DNA of 64,000 nt. Source: Streptomyces sp. DHE7-1 (GTDB taxonomy: Bacteria > Actinomycetota > Actinomycetes > Streptomycetales > Streptomycetaceae). The position numbers were made by a program, and so were the translations under genes. The DNA lies in NCBI GenBank assembly GCA_016432725.1, contig JACJDG010000003.1:2914001-2978000 (forward strand). Direction: 5' to 3'. Below are positions 36,132-46,298 of this stretch, one piece after another. Every line of letters starts with the position of its first letter. Position 1 is the stretch's first letter. The notes below the pieces were generated by a model. That model did not search any database, was not told where the DNA came from, and saw nothing but the letters and a program-made list of their open reading frames with translations.

Positions 36132-38129
36132 ATGACGTCGACGCCGACGGGCGCCGGACAGAGCCACGAACGGCAGGACGACCCGTCACAGACCACACAG
36201 CTTCGTGCGGTGACGCATCGGACCGGCCAGTTCCGCCGAATAAAGAAGAGCCTGCCCAGATACGACTACGAGCACTACAGCCGCCTCTCGGGTCCCCTCA
36301 CCCAGCCCGACCCGGCGAAGCCCTACCAGGTGCAGTACCGTTCACTGCTCTCGCAGGAACCGCACCGCGTACGGGCCGCGCTCATGCTCGGCGCAGCCCC
36401 GGTGCTCTCGCTGGTGCTGCTGTTCTGGCTGCTCCAGCCGGAGCACTGGACCGAACGCGACTACCCGGCCTACGACTTCCTGCCCGCGCTGGACATCGTG
36501 ATGCTGGTCGCGATCGGCCTGATCGAGTTCTTCCGCTGCATGAACGTGCTGTCGAACGCGCACGCCACCCTGGTCGCCCGCGACCCGGTCCCGGTGGTGC
36601 CGGAGACCGGCACGCGCGTCGCCTTCCTCACCTCCTTCGTGCCCGGCAAGGAGCCGCTGGAGATGGTGACCAAGACGCTGGAGGCGGCCGTGAAGCTCCG
36701 TCACCGGGGTCTGATGCACGTCTGGCTGCTGGACGAGGGCGACGACCCGGCCGTGAAGGAGGTCTGCGCCCGGCTCGGCGTCCACCACTTCTCCCGCAAG
36801 GGCGTCGCCCGGTGGAACCAGGCCAAGGGCCCGCACCGCGCCAAGACCAAGCACGGCAACTACAACGCCTGGCTGGAGGCGCACGGCGGCGACTACGACT
36901 TCTTCGCGTCCGTCGACACCGACCACGTCCCGCTGCCCAACTACCTGGAGCGGATGCTGGGCTATTTCCGCGACCCGGACGTCGGCTTCGTCATCGGCCC
37001 GCAGGTGTACGGCAACTATGACACCTTCGTCACCAAGGCCGCCGAGTCGCAGCAGTTCCTCTTCCACGCGCTCATCCAGCGGGCCGGCAACCGGTACGGC
37101 GCCCCGATGTTCGTGGGCACCTCGAACGCCGTGCGCATCAGGGCGATCAAGCAGATCGGCGGCCTGTACGACTCGATCACCGAGGACATGGCCACCGGGT
37201 TCGAGATGCACCGCGCCAAGAACCCGGCCACCGGCCGCAAGTGGAAGTCCGTGTACACCCCGGACGTGCTCGCGGTCGGTGAGGGGCCCAACGCCTGGAC
37301 GGACTTCTTCACCCAGCAGATGCGCTGGTCGCGGGGTACCTACGAGACGATCCTCAAGCAGTACTGGAAGGGCTTCTTCAGCCTGCCGCCCGGCAAGCTC
37401 TTCAACTACACGATGATGATCATCTTCTATCCGATGTCCGCCCTCAACTGGATTCTCGCGGCGCTGAGTTGCGCCCTGTTCCTCGGTCTGGGCGCCTCGG
37501 GTGTGAACATCGACCCGACCGTGTGGCTGATGCTCTACGGCAACGCCTCCGCGCTCCAGATCGGCCTGTACATCTGGAACCGGCGGCACAACGTCTCCCC
37601 GCACGAGCCGGAGGGCTCCGGCGGTGTGGCCGGCATGGTGATGTCGGCGCTGTCCGCGCCGCTGTACGCCAAGGCGCTGATCGACTCCGTGCTGCGCCGC
37701 AAGAGCAAGTTCGTGGTCACGCCCAAGGGCGACTCGGCCAGCCCGGACACCTGGTTCGGCACCTTCCGGTACCACTGGTACTTCATCGCGATCTTCGGCG
37801 GCTCGATCGTCGCGGGCCTCACCCTCGGGCACTCCCACCCGGCGATGATCACGTGGGCCTCGTTCGCCCTGCTCATCACCGCGACACCGGTCTTCGTCTG
37901 GCGCCACGAGCTCCGGCAGCAGACACGGCAGCAGAGGAACAGGCCCCGGCACGCCGCGGGCGTGCCCGCACCCGTCCCGGCGGCCGAGCCGCAGGACGCG
38001 GTGCCCCCGGGGTACGCGGCCCAGCCGCCGCAGGTCCCGCAGCAGCGGACCGGCCACACCGGCCCGGCCGCGGGCAACGACCAGACCATGCAGATCGCCC
38101 TTGGTGGACTTGGGGGACGTAAGGAATGA
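36132..38129 (+). CDS. cslA: Cellulose synthase-like GT2 glycosyltransferase
   Basis: This is a membrane processive beta-glycan synthase of 665 residues. The cytosolic N-terminal tail is followed by two membrane helices (LMLGAAPVLSLVLLFWLLQP and LDIVMLVAIGLIEFFRCM). A GT2 domain with all catalytic motifs comes next: LDEGDDP, SVDTDHV (DxD), ITEDMATGFEMH (TED) and QQMRWSRGTYE (QxxRW). Further helices (MMIIFYPMSALNWILAALSCALFLG and WYFIAIFGGSIVAGLTLG) and a Pro/Gln-rich cytosolic tail end the protein. In S. coelicolor and S. lividans CslA makes a beta-glucan at hyphal tips needed for development. It overlaps glxA by four bases, and a purine-rich sequence (GGGGGATGA) precedes the ATG. Confidence 0.95.
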   Translation: MTSTPTGAGQSHERQDDPSQTTQLRAVTHRTGQFRRIKKSLPRYDYEHYSRLSGPLTQPDPAKPYQVQYRSLLSQEPHRVRAALMLGAAPVLSLVLLFWLLQPEHWTERDYPAYDFLPALDIVMLVAIGLIEFFRCMNVLSNAHATLVARDPVPVVPETGTRVAFLTSFVPGKEPLEMVTKTLEAAVKLRHRGLMHVWLLDEGDDPAVKEVCARLGVHHFSRKGVARWNQAKGPHRAKTKHGNYNAWLEAHGGDYDFFASVDTDHVPLPNYLERMLGYFRDPDVGFVIGPQVYGNYDTFVTKAAESQQFLFHALIQRAGNRYGAPMFVGTSNAVRIRAIKQIGGLYDSITEDMATGFEMHRAKNPATGRKWKSVYTPDVLAVGEGPNAWTDFFTQQMRWSRGTYETILKQYWKGFFSLPPGKLFNYTMMIIFYPMSALNWILAALSCALFLGLGASGVNIDPTVWLMLYGNASALQIGLYIWNRRHNVSPHEPEGSGGVAGMVMSALSAPLYAKALIDSVLRRKSKFVVTPKGDSASPDTWFGTFRYHWYFIAIFGGSIVAGLTLGHSHPAMITWASFALLITATPVFVWRHELRQQTRQQRNRPRHAAGVPAPVPAAEPQDAVPPGYAAQPPQVPQQRTGHTGPAAGNDQTMQIALGGLGGRKE

Positions 38130-40063
38130 AGTACCAGGCCGGCCGCCGCCGTGCTCGTCGACTCGCGATAGGCACGGCGGTGGTAGTCGCGCTGGCCGGG
38201 ATGAACGGGCCGTGGCTCTACCGCTTCGGAACCGAGCAGTACCACCAGTACAAGATCAACAAGCCGGAGTACAAGGCCTCCAACGGCAAGTGGGACATCG
38301 TCGAGTTCCCACCGGAGTACCGGCAGGACACCATCCACGCGGCACTGCTGCACACCGGCAAGGTGCTGCTCGTCGCGGGTTCGGGCAACAACCAGGACAA
38401 CTTCGACAAGAAGCGGTTCGACACCCGGATCTGGGACCCGGTCAAGGGCACGATCAAGAAGATCCCCACGCCCACCGACCTGTTCTGCACCGGGCACACG
38501 CAGCTCGCCAACGGCAACCTGCTGATCGCGGGCGGCACCAAGCGGTACGAGAAGCTCAAGGGCGACGTCACCAAGGCCGGCGGCCTGATGATCGTCCACA
38601 ACGAGAACCCGGACAAGCCGATCACGCTGCCGGCGGGCACCCGGTTCAGCGGCAGGACCAACGGCAGGACGTTCGTCTCCAAGGACCCGGTGCTGGTACC
38701 CCGCGCGAAGAAGGTCTTCGACCCGCAGACCGGTGTCTTCCTGCGCAACGACCCCGGCCTGGGACGCATCTACGTCGAGGCGCAGCGCAGCGGCAGCAAG
38801 TACGAGACCGGCACCCAGGACAACTACCGGATCCAGGGGCTGAGCGGCGCCGACGCGCGCAACACGTACGGCATCGCGCAGAAGCTCGCCCTCGACAAGA
38901 AGGACTTCCAGGGCATCCGCGACGCCTACGAGTTCGACCCGGTCGCCGAGCGGTACATCAAGGTCGACCCGATGAACGAGGCCCGCTGGTACCCGACGCT
39001 CACCACCCTGTCGGACGGCAAGGTCCTCAGCGTCTCGGGGCTGGACGACATCGGGCAGCTGGTGCCGGGCAAGAACGAGATCTTCGACCCCAAGACCAGG
39101 AAGTGGTCGTACACCTCGAAGCTCCGGCAGTTCCCGACGTACCCGGCGCTGTTCCTGATGCAGAACGGGAAGGTCTTCTACTCGGGCTCCAACGCGGGCT
39201 ACGGACCGGACAACGTGGGCCGCAAGCCCGGCGTGTGGGACGTGGGGACCAACAAGTTCACCAAGCTGCCGGGGCTCGGTGACGCCGACATGATGGAGAC
39301 GTCCGGGACGGTGCTGCTGCCTCCGGCCCAGGACGAGAAGTTCATGGTGGTCGGCGGTGGCGGGGTCGGCGAGTCGAAGCTGTCCAGCAGGAAGACCCGG
39401 CTGATCGACCTCAAGGCGCGGCACCCCTCGTTCGTGGACGGGCCGGAGCTGGCGAAGGGCACCCGGTATCCGCAGACGTCGATCCTGCCCGACGACACCG
39501 TGCTGGTGTCGGGCGGCTCGGAGGACTACCGGGGGCGCGGCGACTCCAACATCCTGCAGGCCCGCATGTACCACCCGGACAGCAACAGCTTCACCGAGGT
39601 CGCCGATCCGCTGGTGGGCCGCAACTACCACTCCGGGTCGATCCTGCTGCCGGACGGGCGGGTGATGTTCTTCGGGTCCGACTCGCTGTACGCGGACGCG
39701 GCCGACACCAAGCCCGGCAAGTTCGAGCAGCGGATCGAGATCTACACCCCGCCGTATCTGTACCGGGGTTCGCGGCCTTCGCTCGGCGGGGGACCGCAGA
39801 CCATCGCGCGGGGCGCCTCGGGGACGTTCACCTCGGCGCAGGCCTCCGGCATCAAGAAGGTGCGGCTGATCCGGCCGAGCGCCTCGACGCACGTCACCGA
39901 CGTGGACCAGCGGTCCATCGCGCTGGACTTCACCACGTCCGGCGACCGGATCACCGTGACGGTGCCGAAGAACCGGAACCTGGTCCAGTCCGGCTGGTAC
40001 ATGCTGTTCGTCGACGACGGCCAGGGGACGCCCAGCAAGGCGCAGTGGGTCAAGGTCCCCTGA
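38126..40063 (+). CDS. glxA: Radical copper oxidase (galactose-oxidase-like)
   Basis: This is a membrane-anchored mono-copper oxidase of 645 residues. The N-terminal anchor (RRLAIGTAVVVALAGM) precedes a seven-bladed kelch-type beta-propeller with repeated GKVLLVAG-like and VLVSGGSE-like strands. Cys121 (DLFCTGHTQ) and Tyr289 (ARWYPTL) sit where S. lividans GlxA forms its Cys-Tyr radical cofactor, with Trp288 adjacent. The copper ligand pair is Tyr501-His502 (NYHSGS), and a late His is in STHVTDVD. A C-terminal Ig-like domain closes the protein. GlxA acts with CslA in producing and modifying the tip glycan. The start overlaps the cslA stop (ATGA). Confidence 0.95.
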   Translation: MKYQAGRRRARRLAIGTAVVVALAGMNGPWLYRFGTEQYHQYKINKPEYKASNGKWDIVEFPPEYRQDTIHAALLHTGKVLLVAGSGNNQDNFDKKRFDTRIWDPVKGTIKKIPTPTDLFCTGHTQLANGNLLIAGGTKRYEKLKGDVTKAGGLMIVHNENPDKPITLPAGTRFSGRTNGRTFVSKDPVLVPRAKKVFDPQTGVFLRNDPGLGRIYVEAQRSGSKYETGTQDNYRIQGLSGADARNTYGIAQKLALDKKDFQGIRDAYEFDPVAERYIKVDPMNEARWYPTLTTLSDGKVLSVSGLDDIGQLVPGKNEIFDPKTRKWSYTSKLRQFPTYPALFLMQNGKVFYSGSNAGYGPDNVGRKPGVWDVGTNKFTKLPGLGDADMMETSGTVLLPPAQDEKFMVVGGGGVGESKLSSRKTRLIDLKARHPSFVDGPELAKGTRYPQTSILPDDTVLVSGGSEDYRGRGDSNILQARMYHPDSNSFTEVADPLVGRNYHSGSILLPDGRVMFFGSDSLYADAADTKPGKFEQRIEIYTPPYLYRGSRPSLGGGPQTIARGASGTFTSAQASGIKKVRLIRPSASTHVTDVDQRSIALDFTTSGDRITVTVPKNRNLVQSGWYMLFVDDGQGTPSKAQWVKVP

Positions 40064-40114
40064 GCCGCGTCCCGCCGCTTCCGAGGGGTGCGGCCGCATC
40101 CCGCGAGCCCGAAG

Positions 40115-40141
40115 GGGCGTCCTCCGCACCGGAGGGCGCCC
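40115..40141. terminator. Hairpin between convergent glxA and GH6 genes
   Basis: A 12-bp stem, GGGCGTCCTCCG (40115-40126) with CGGAGGGCGCCC (40130-40141) including one G-T wobble, closes a three-base loop. It is well placed to end transcription from both sides. Confidence 0.75.
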
Positions 40142-40164
40142 TCCCGCCGTGCCGTGGCCCCGCC

Positions 40165-41189
40165 TTACCGCGTGCCCGCCCCGGCAAGCCCGAGGGCGTA
40201 GCCGGCCCACCACTGGCCCGCCTTCGGCCCGCCCTTGCAGGTGCCGTCGGACTCCCCGGGGCGCTTGACCCACAGATACGCGTCGACCAGCGGGTCGTCC
40301 GTCCTGGTCGTCGGGGTCCGCCCCAGCGCCCGGCCGGGCGGGTTGCACCACCGCTGCGCCGGATCCCCGCCCGTGTAGGGGCCGTTGCCGTTGCGGCTGG
40401 TGTCGACGACGAAGTGCTTCCCGCCCACCTTCGCGGAGAGCTGCTTGCCGTAGGCGATGGAGTCCTCGGTGGAGTAGAAGTTGGAGACGTTGACGGCGAA
40501 CCCGTCGGCCTGGTCGACGCCGGCCTGGCGCAGAGGCTGGAAGATCTGGTCGGGATGGCCCCAGCCGGCGTTGCCCGCGTCCAGGTAGACCTTGGCGTTC
40601 TTCAGCGACTTCAGCCTGGCGACGGCGCCCTTGAGCAGGTCGTAGCGCTCCTCGTGGACCTCGACCGGGGTGCAGCCGTCGACGAGGTGCAGCACGGCGT
40701 CGGGTTCGAGGACGACGGTGGCGGCGCGGTCGCCGATGCCCCGGGCCACCCCGTCGATCCAGGCGCGGTAGCCGTCCCCGTCGGTGGCGCCGCCCTGGGA
40801 GTACTGGCCGCAGTCGCGGTGCGGGATGTTGTAGAGGACGAGCAGGGCGGTGCGGTCGGCCTTCTCGGCGGCCTCGGTGAAGCCGCGGGCCTCCTGCTCG
40901 GGGTTCTCGGGGCCGATCCACTCCCCGGTCGGCTGCTCGGCGATCCGGCGGATCCGCTGGGCCTCGGTCCTCTTGCCGGCCTTCTCGTAGGCGACGAGCT
41001 GGCGGGCCGCGTTGCCGTCCGGGTTCACCCAGAACGGGTCGGTGGACTTGGGCCGCTGGCCGATGTCGGCCTTCGCGTCGTCCGATCCGTCCCCGCCGGA
41101 CGAGCAGCCGGCGGCCAGCAGGGCCGCCCCAGCACCACCGCGGACGCCCGTACCCGTGCCGCGGTACGGACCCCCCTGCTGTCGTGCAT
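40165..41189 (-). CDS. Secreted GH6-family glycosidase lipoprotein (one apparent frameshift)
   Basis: This is an extracellular beta-1,4-glucanase-type enzyme of about 342 residues. It begins HDSRGVRTAARVRASAVVL and has the lipobox LLAAGC once the single missing G near 41130-41135 is restored. The GH6 core shows FWVNPDGNAARQL, LVLYNIPHRDCGQY, TVVLEPDAVL (LEPD), VYLDAGNAGW, NVSNFYSTEDSIAYG, FVVDTSRNGNGP and YLWVKRPGESDG. It converges with glxA. A GH6 protein next to cslA-glxA is conserved in Streptomyces, where it is thought to trim or remodel the CslA product. Confidence 0.92.
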
Positions 41190-41425
41190 GCGATTTCCCC
41201 CTGGGCGCATCGTTCCGAGTGCCAATCGTGGCACACCGCCCGCGCCGGTCACGAGGTCGCTCGGGCGTGGGGGCGGGGGCCGGGACGCCCGGTGCCCGGC
41301 TCGGGCAGCCGGCCGGGAGGCGGCTTCCGACTGGGGGCCGGGGCCTGCCGGGCGTCCGCCGGGGGCCGCTCGCACGGTCCCTCCGGGGGCGGCGCCGGGG
41401 GCCGCTCAGGCGACGGGGGCCGCGG

Positions 41426-42094
41426 TCACGGGCCGGTGCCGGTCAGGTACGCCGAGACGACCACGTTCGCCGTGTAGCTGCGGCTCGCCCGGTCGAAGGT
41501 GCCTCCGCAGGTGATCAGCCGGAGTTCGGCGCGGCCCGGTTTCCGGGGGCCGTAGGCCGTCTTGGCGTCGAAGCCGTCGCGGGGCAGGACGCGCACGTCC
41601 TCGATGGTGAAGTGGGCGACCCGGCCGTCCGCACGGACCACCCGGACGCTCTCGCCGGGCTTGAGCGTGCTGATCTTGTAGAAGACGGCGGGCCGGGTCT
41701 CCGTGTCGACGTGTCCGACCAGCAGCGCGGTCCCCACCGCGCCGGGCTTGGTCCCCGCGCCGTACCACCCGACCACTCCCGGCTGGTCGAACGGGGGCGG
41801 CTCGATGGCGCCCCGCGCGTCCAGCCCCCGGGCCACGACCGGCGCGGTGACGGCCAGTTGGGGGATGTCCAGGCGCTGCGGGACCGCTGCCGTGAGCGGC
41901 TCGGCCGCGGGCGGCAGCCGGACCGCGTCCGCACGGCCGATCCCGGCCACGTCGCCCGTGGCGGGCCCCGCCGGGGTCTGCGGAACTCCGGTGACGCCCC
42001 GGCCCCACAGCCACAGCCCGAAGAGCAGCAGCGTCCAGGCCAGGACGGTGACCAGGCGTCCGGCGGCCGAACTGGGGCCGTACTCGTCGGACAT
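41426..42094 (-). CDS. Class E/F sortase
   Basis: This is a membrane-anchored transpeptidase of 222 residues. The N-terminal helix (RLVTVLAWTLLLFGLWLWG) is followed by a linker and the sortase barrel. The catalytic His is in LLVGHVDTE, the Cys in LRLITCGGTF and the Arg in RASRSYTANVVV. PPPFDQPGVVGWYGAGTKPG is typical of the class F/E group. It anchors surface proteins through a sorting motif such as LAxTG. The gene just upstream on the same strand (15 bp apart) encodes a secreted protein with a C-terminal hydrophobic anchor, a likely substrate. Confidence 0.9.
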   Translation of the reverse strand: MSDEYGPSSAAGRLVTVLAWTLLLFGLWLWGRGVTGVPQTPAGPATGDVAGIGRADAVRLPPAAEPLTAAVPQRLDIPQLAVTAPVVARGLDARGAIEPPPFDQPGVVGWYGAGTKPGAVGTALLVGHVDTETRPAVFYKISTLKPGESVRVVRADGRVAHFTIEDVRVLPRDGFDAKTAYGPRKPGRAELRLITCGGTFDRASRSYTANVVVSAYLTGTGP

Positions 42095-42109
42095 GGCCGC
42101 CGCCCGCGC

Positions 42110-42745
42110 TCAGTCCGCGCCCTGGCTCCGGCGGGCCCTGCGCAGCCCGACGGCGGCCGCGGCGATCCCGGCGAGGGCCAGGCCGGTCACCGTCTGGCCG
42201 GCGCCCGGGCCGGACCCGTCGGTGGCCACCGTGGCGAAGTGCGCGGTACCGCCACCGCCCGCGGCGACCGGCGCGACGGGCGAGGCGGCCGTGCCGACCG
42301 TGCCCGACGGGTCCCCGGTCTGCGCGGTGCCGCCGGTGCCGTCCCCCTGCTCCAACAGGCCCGCGACCTTGCGCCCGACGGTGATCCTGCTGTTGAGCGC
42401 CACGTCGGCGCAGGTGACCCGCACGTCGTAGACACCCGGCGCGACCGAGGCGCTCACACGGGTGTCACCGCTCAGGATGCCCATGTCGGACGTCAGCCGG
42501 GCATCGGCGACGAACGCCTTCGACGCGGCGACGGCCCGCGACGCGCTGCAGCCGCGCACGTGCAAGGACACATCGGTGCCGGGGGCCGGAGAGACCGGGG
42601 TCACGGAGACCCCCTGGTCGGAGACTCCCCGGTCGGCGACTCCCTGGGCTCGGTCGGTCGCGCAGGCGGCCGTGGTGAAGGCGATGACGGCGACCAGTCC
42701 GGCGCAGAGAGTCCCGGAACAGAGAGTGAGGCGTTGTGAGCCCAT
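42110..42745 (-). CDS. Secreted protein with C-terminal anchor, possible sortase partner
   Basis: No named family is recognised. The 211-residue protein has a lipoprotein-type or Sec signal (LCAGLVAVIAFTTAACATD). It also has an Ig-like beta domain with one likely disulfide (VRGCSASRAV and VTCADVALNSRITVG), a Gly/Thr/Ala-rich linker, and a C-terminus GQTVTGLALAGIAAAAVGLRRARRSQ. That ending is a hydrophobic helix with a positive tail, as in sortase substrates, with QTVTG in the position of LPxTG. The sortase gene starts 15 bp after its stop, so they are one operon. Confidence 0.75.
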   Translation of the reverse strand: MGSQRLTLCSGTLCAGLVAVIAFTTAACATDRAQGVADRGVSDQGVSVTPVSPAPGTDVSLHVRGCSASRAVAASKAFVADARLTSDMGILSGDTRVSASVAPGVYDVRVTCADVALNSRITVGRKVAGLLEQGDGTGGTAQTGDPSGTVGTAASPVAPVAAGGGGTAHFATVATDGSGPGAGQTVTGLALAGIAAAAVGLRRARRSQGAD

Positions 42746-42951
42746 CGTGAACCTCCAGATACTGGGAGGCTCCCCCGTACCGCGCGCCTACGCATCCTCG
42801 GAAGGCGCGCGATTACTCCGAACGGGTGGGGTTCGATATGAAAAGCCCAGCTCAGGACCTCACCAGGGTCCGCACGGGGTCCGCTCGGGCCGGAGCCCGG
42901 TGCCACTCGGCACCGGGCTCCGGCCCGCTCGGTCCCCGGCTCGGGCGGGCC

Positions 42952-43730
42952 TCAGACGAGGTCGACCAGGTCCGCGATGGAGTCGACGACCTGCGAGGGG
43001 CGGAACGGATAGCGGTCGACGTCGGCCGGCTGCGTGACACCGCTCAGCACCAGGAAGGTGCGCATCCCGGCCTCCAGGCCCGCCAGGACGTCGGTGTCCA
43101 TACGGTCACCGATCATCGCGGAGGCCTCCGAGTGCGCGCCGATCGCGTTGAGCCCGGCACGCATCATCAGCGGGTTGGGCTTGCCGACGAAGTACGGCTT
43201 CTTGCCGGTCGCCGCGGTGATCAGGGCGGCGACCGAGCCGGTGGCGGGCAGGTCGCCCTCGGTGGACGGGCCGACGTTGTCGGGGTTGGTGGCGATGAAC
43301 CGCGCACCGTCGTTGATCAGGCGCACGGCCTTGGTCAGGGCCTCGAAGGAGTACGTGCGGGTCTCGCCGAGGATCACGAAGTCGGGCTCGTGGTCGGTGA
43401 GGATGTAACCGATGTCGTGCAGCGCGGTGGTCAGACCGGCCTCGCCGATGACGTAGGCGCTGCCGCCGGGCCGCTGGTCGTCCAGGAACTGCGCGGTGGC
43501 CAGGGCGGAGGTCCAGATGTTCTCCACCGGCACGTCCAGGCCCATCCGCCGGAGCCGTGCGTGCAGGTCGCGCGCGGTGTAGATGGAGTTGTTGGTGAGC
43601 ACCAGGAAGGGCCGCCCCGAGTCGCGCAGCTTCTTCAGGAAGGCGTCGGCACCGGGGATCGGGACCCCTCGTGGATCAGGACGCCGTCCATGTCGGTGAG
43701 CCACGACTCGATGGGCTTGCGGTCTGCCAT
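42952..43730 (-). CDS. HAD-IIA (NagD-like) phosphatase (one apparent frameshift)
   Basis: This is a cytoplasmic HAD-superfamily sugar phosphatase of 259 residues. Motif I is TDMDGVLIHEG, motif II LVLTNNSIYT, the motif III lysine is in YFVGKPNPLMMRAG, and motif IV is MIGDRMDTDVLAG. The first 25 residues (ADRKPIESWL) are in another frame, joined by one missing G in the run near 43666-43670. The substrate is unknown. It lies between the sortase genes and another surface-protein gene with no obvious shared role. Confidence 0.9.
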
Positions 43731-43873
43731 GCTTGTGCGTCTCCTGACATGCGTACGGTCAAGAACGGGGGCGCCGGAACCACGGCGTACCGACGCCACC
43801 AGCCTAATCAGGTGGCCGGGATCTTGACCCTGGCAGGTCGCAGGTCAGTGGAGCGGGCGGGCGGAGCCCTCCC

Positions 43874-44808
43874 TCAGCGGCGCCGGCGGGCCAGCAGGAA
43901 GGCCGCGCCGCCCACCACGAGGAGCGCGGTGACGGCCGCGAGCAGCCCGTGGGCGAGCCCGATCCCGGTCCGCGCGAGCTCCCGGGCCCGCTCTCCGGCC
44001 TGCTGCGCGGCCTCGGTGAAGGGCAGCGCGCTGGTACCCGGATCGGCGCCGCTGACCGTCGGCCTGGGCTCGGTCCCGGTGTCCGTGGAGCTGACCGGGG
44101 TCGCCGCCGCCTCGGGGCTGGCGCTGCCGTCCGGGCTCGCCGTACCCCCGGACTGGCACTGCTGTCCGGACCGGCGCTCGCGTCACCGTCGCCCGGCGTC
44201 GGAGTCCCGTTCCCCTCCTGCTGCTCCTCGTCCTGCTGCCGCCCGTCGGGCCCGCCGGCGACGGAGAAGCGATAGGCGTTGGACTCACCGACCCAGTCGC
44301 CGTCGTCGCCCCGGCGCTGGACGACGGCGGCGTTCGCGGTGACCTGGTCGGACACGGCGTCGGAGGTGAGGAAGAGCCTGAGCTTGACGGTGACGGTCCG
44401 GCCGGGCGGCACGGTGAACCCGTCGAAGCCCTCCGCGTCCAGCACGCCGACCAGTTCCTGGGCGTCGGTGCTCTCGAAGGCGACCGGCAGGGCGCGGGTG
44501 CCGTCGTAGAACTCCAGCTTGGGCTGGGACGGCTTCAGGGCGCGCTTGTCGTCGACCAGCACGACGACCGGATGGAGATCGGTACAGGTCCGGCCGGTGG
44601 AGTTGGTGAGGTCGAGGTACCAGGTGCCGAATCCACCGCCCGCCTCGTAGGCGCCGGGCCCGCCGTGGATGCGGGTGGCCAGCGGAAAGGCACGGTCGCC
44701 GGACGCCGCACACGTCGCGTCCGCCTGGGCAGCGGCCGACGGAACGGGCACGGACACGGCGCCTGCGGCAAGACCCAGGGACAGGGACACGTACGCACAC
44801 AGTCGCAT
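43874..44808 (-). CDS. LARTG-type cell-wall-anchored surface protein (apparent frameshift)
   Basis: This is a secreted protein of about 312 residues. The signal peptide (LCAYVSLSLGLAAGAVSVPVPSAAAQA) is cleaved near residue 28. A beta-sandwich domain with Cys residues follows (FGTWYLDLTNSTGRTCTDLHPVVVLVDD, LFLTSDAVSDQVTANAAVVQRR). A Pro/Ser/Thr/Asp-rich wall-spanning region then leads to the C-terminal sorting signal ELARTGIGLAHG, a hydrophobic helix (LLAAVTALLVVGGAAFLL) and ARRRR. LARTG fits the LAxTG signal of Streptomyces class E sortases. The frame changes in the repetitive linker near 44140-44165. Confidence 0.85.
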
Positions 44809-45083
44809 GAACACATGACCATCCCGGAAGCCCCCACCAAACCCGCCCCGCCACTCCGCACCCCCGCCCGATCCCCACCACCTTTCACCCGGCTGCGGGC
44901 ATGCGTGCCGCCCGGGGCGGCACGGGTGGGCGCAGCGGCACCCCGCGAGCGCGGGCACATACACCCCGGGCCCGCACCGGCACCGAGCACCCGGCAGAGC
45001 GCGGGCGATCGAACACCTCCGGGGCCGGCACCGCCCCACACCGCCCACCCGCAGCACCGCCGACCGCCCCACCCCGGCGCCCT

Positions 45084-46274
45084 CTACCCCGCCGCCCGCC
45101 CGAACACCGGCGCCAACAACAACTGCGCGGCCCCTCGGCGACGACCCGCTCCCCACCGACGACCCGCACCGGCACACACCCCTCGGCCACCCCTCCCGCC
45201 GGGCCCGAGCAGCCAGCACCTCCGCCACCCCCTCGACGAAGACCTCCGGCGCCCCCGCCACCGTCCGCCCCCGAGCAGCACGAGATCGATGTCGAGCAGC
45301 CCGACCAGATTCCCCGCCCCCACCCCCAGCACCCGCGCGGCCTCCCGCACCTCACCCCGCGCCACGGCCCCCAGGCACAGCACCTCGACGCACCCCCGGT
45401 CCCCGCACTCGCACGCGGGCCCGTCGAGCTGGACGACCTGGTGCCCGAACTCCCCCGCCCCGGTCCGCGCCCCCGGTGCACGTCCCCGCCGATCACCAGC
45501 CCCGCTCCCAGCCCCGTACCGAGGTGCAGATAGGCGAACGACCCGTCCGCGCCCCCCTCACGACCGGCCGCCGCACCACCGCACACCCCCACCGCCAGGC
45601 CCAGGGCCGCCGCGTTCGTGTCCTTGTCCACCACCACCGGCACCCCCAGCCGCTCCACCAGCGCGTCCCGCAGCGGGAACCCGTCCCACTCCGGAAACCC
45701 GGTGACCCGGTGCAGCACCCCCGCGCGTGATCGAGCGGCCCGGGCAGCGCCACGCCCACCCCGAGCAGCGAGCCGGCACCGGCGAGTCCCGCGGGCGGGC
45801 CCGCGGAGCCGCCGTGACCTCCCAGCACCTCCCCGACCAGCTCCGACACCTCGCCCGCGACCACCCCCAGCACCGCCTGTGCCCCGCCTCCGAGGTCCAG
45901 CGCGGCGCACCGCTCGCCCACGACGGCCCCGTCGAGGTCCACCAGCACCGCCCGCAGCTCGTCCCGGTCCAGGTGCACCCCCACCGCGTGGCCCGCCTCC
46001 GGCACCAGCCGCAGCACGGTGCGCGGCTTGCCCCGGTGGACGCCCTGCGTCCGGCCTCCGCCGCGAACCCCGTCTCCCGCAGCCGCGCGGTGATCTTGCT
46101 GACGGCCTGCGGGGTCAGCCCGGTCCGCTCGGCCAGCTCCAGCCTGCTGATCCCCGCCGTCCCGGCACCGCGCAGCAGATCCAGCACCAGCGCGGTGTTG
46201 TGCGACCGCACGGCGAACAGATTCGCTCCGACCGGTCCGCTCTTCGTCCTGCTCACGCTGTTCACGCCACCCAT
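45084..46274 (-). CDS. ROK-family regulator (several apparent frameshifts)
   Basis: This is a repressor of the NagC/XylR type, about 400 residues when repaired. The N-terminal winged helix reads SHNTALVLDLLRGAGTAGISRLELAERTGLTPQAVSKITARLRE. The ROK kinase-like domain is recognisable in pieces across frames: VGVHLDRDELRAVLVDLDGAVV, VPVVVDKDTNAAALG, FAYLHLGTGLGAGLVIGGDVHRG, and a Cys-rich zinc motif CECGDRGCVE. The end is EGPAQLLLAPVFGRAAG. At least four single-base shifts are needed, in C-rich runs, making this the most damaged gene in the window. It is divergent from the Gfo/Idh gene, with a 23-bp palindrome between them as the likely operator. Confidence 0.75.
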
Positions 46275-46298
46275 CCCCCATTGTCCTCTCCGCTTGCA

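Noticed and set aside
37535..41236. Very long minus-strand open frame opposite cslA and glxA
   Set aside because: It is the antisense of two well-conserved genes. Only the part at 40165-41189 encodes a real (GH6) product, in its own frame.
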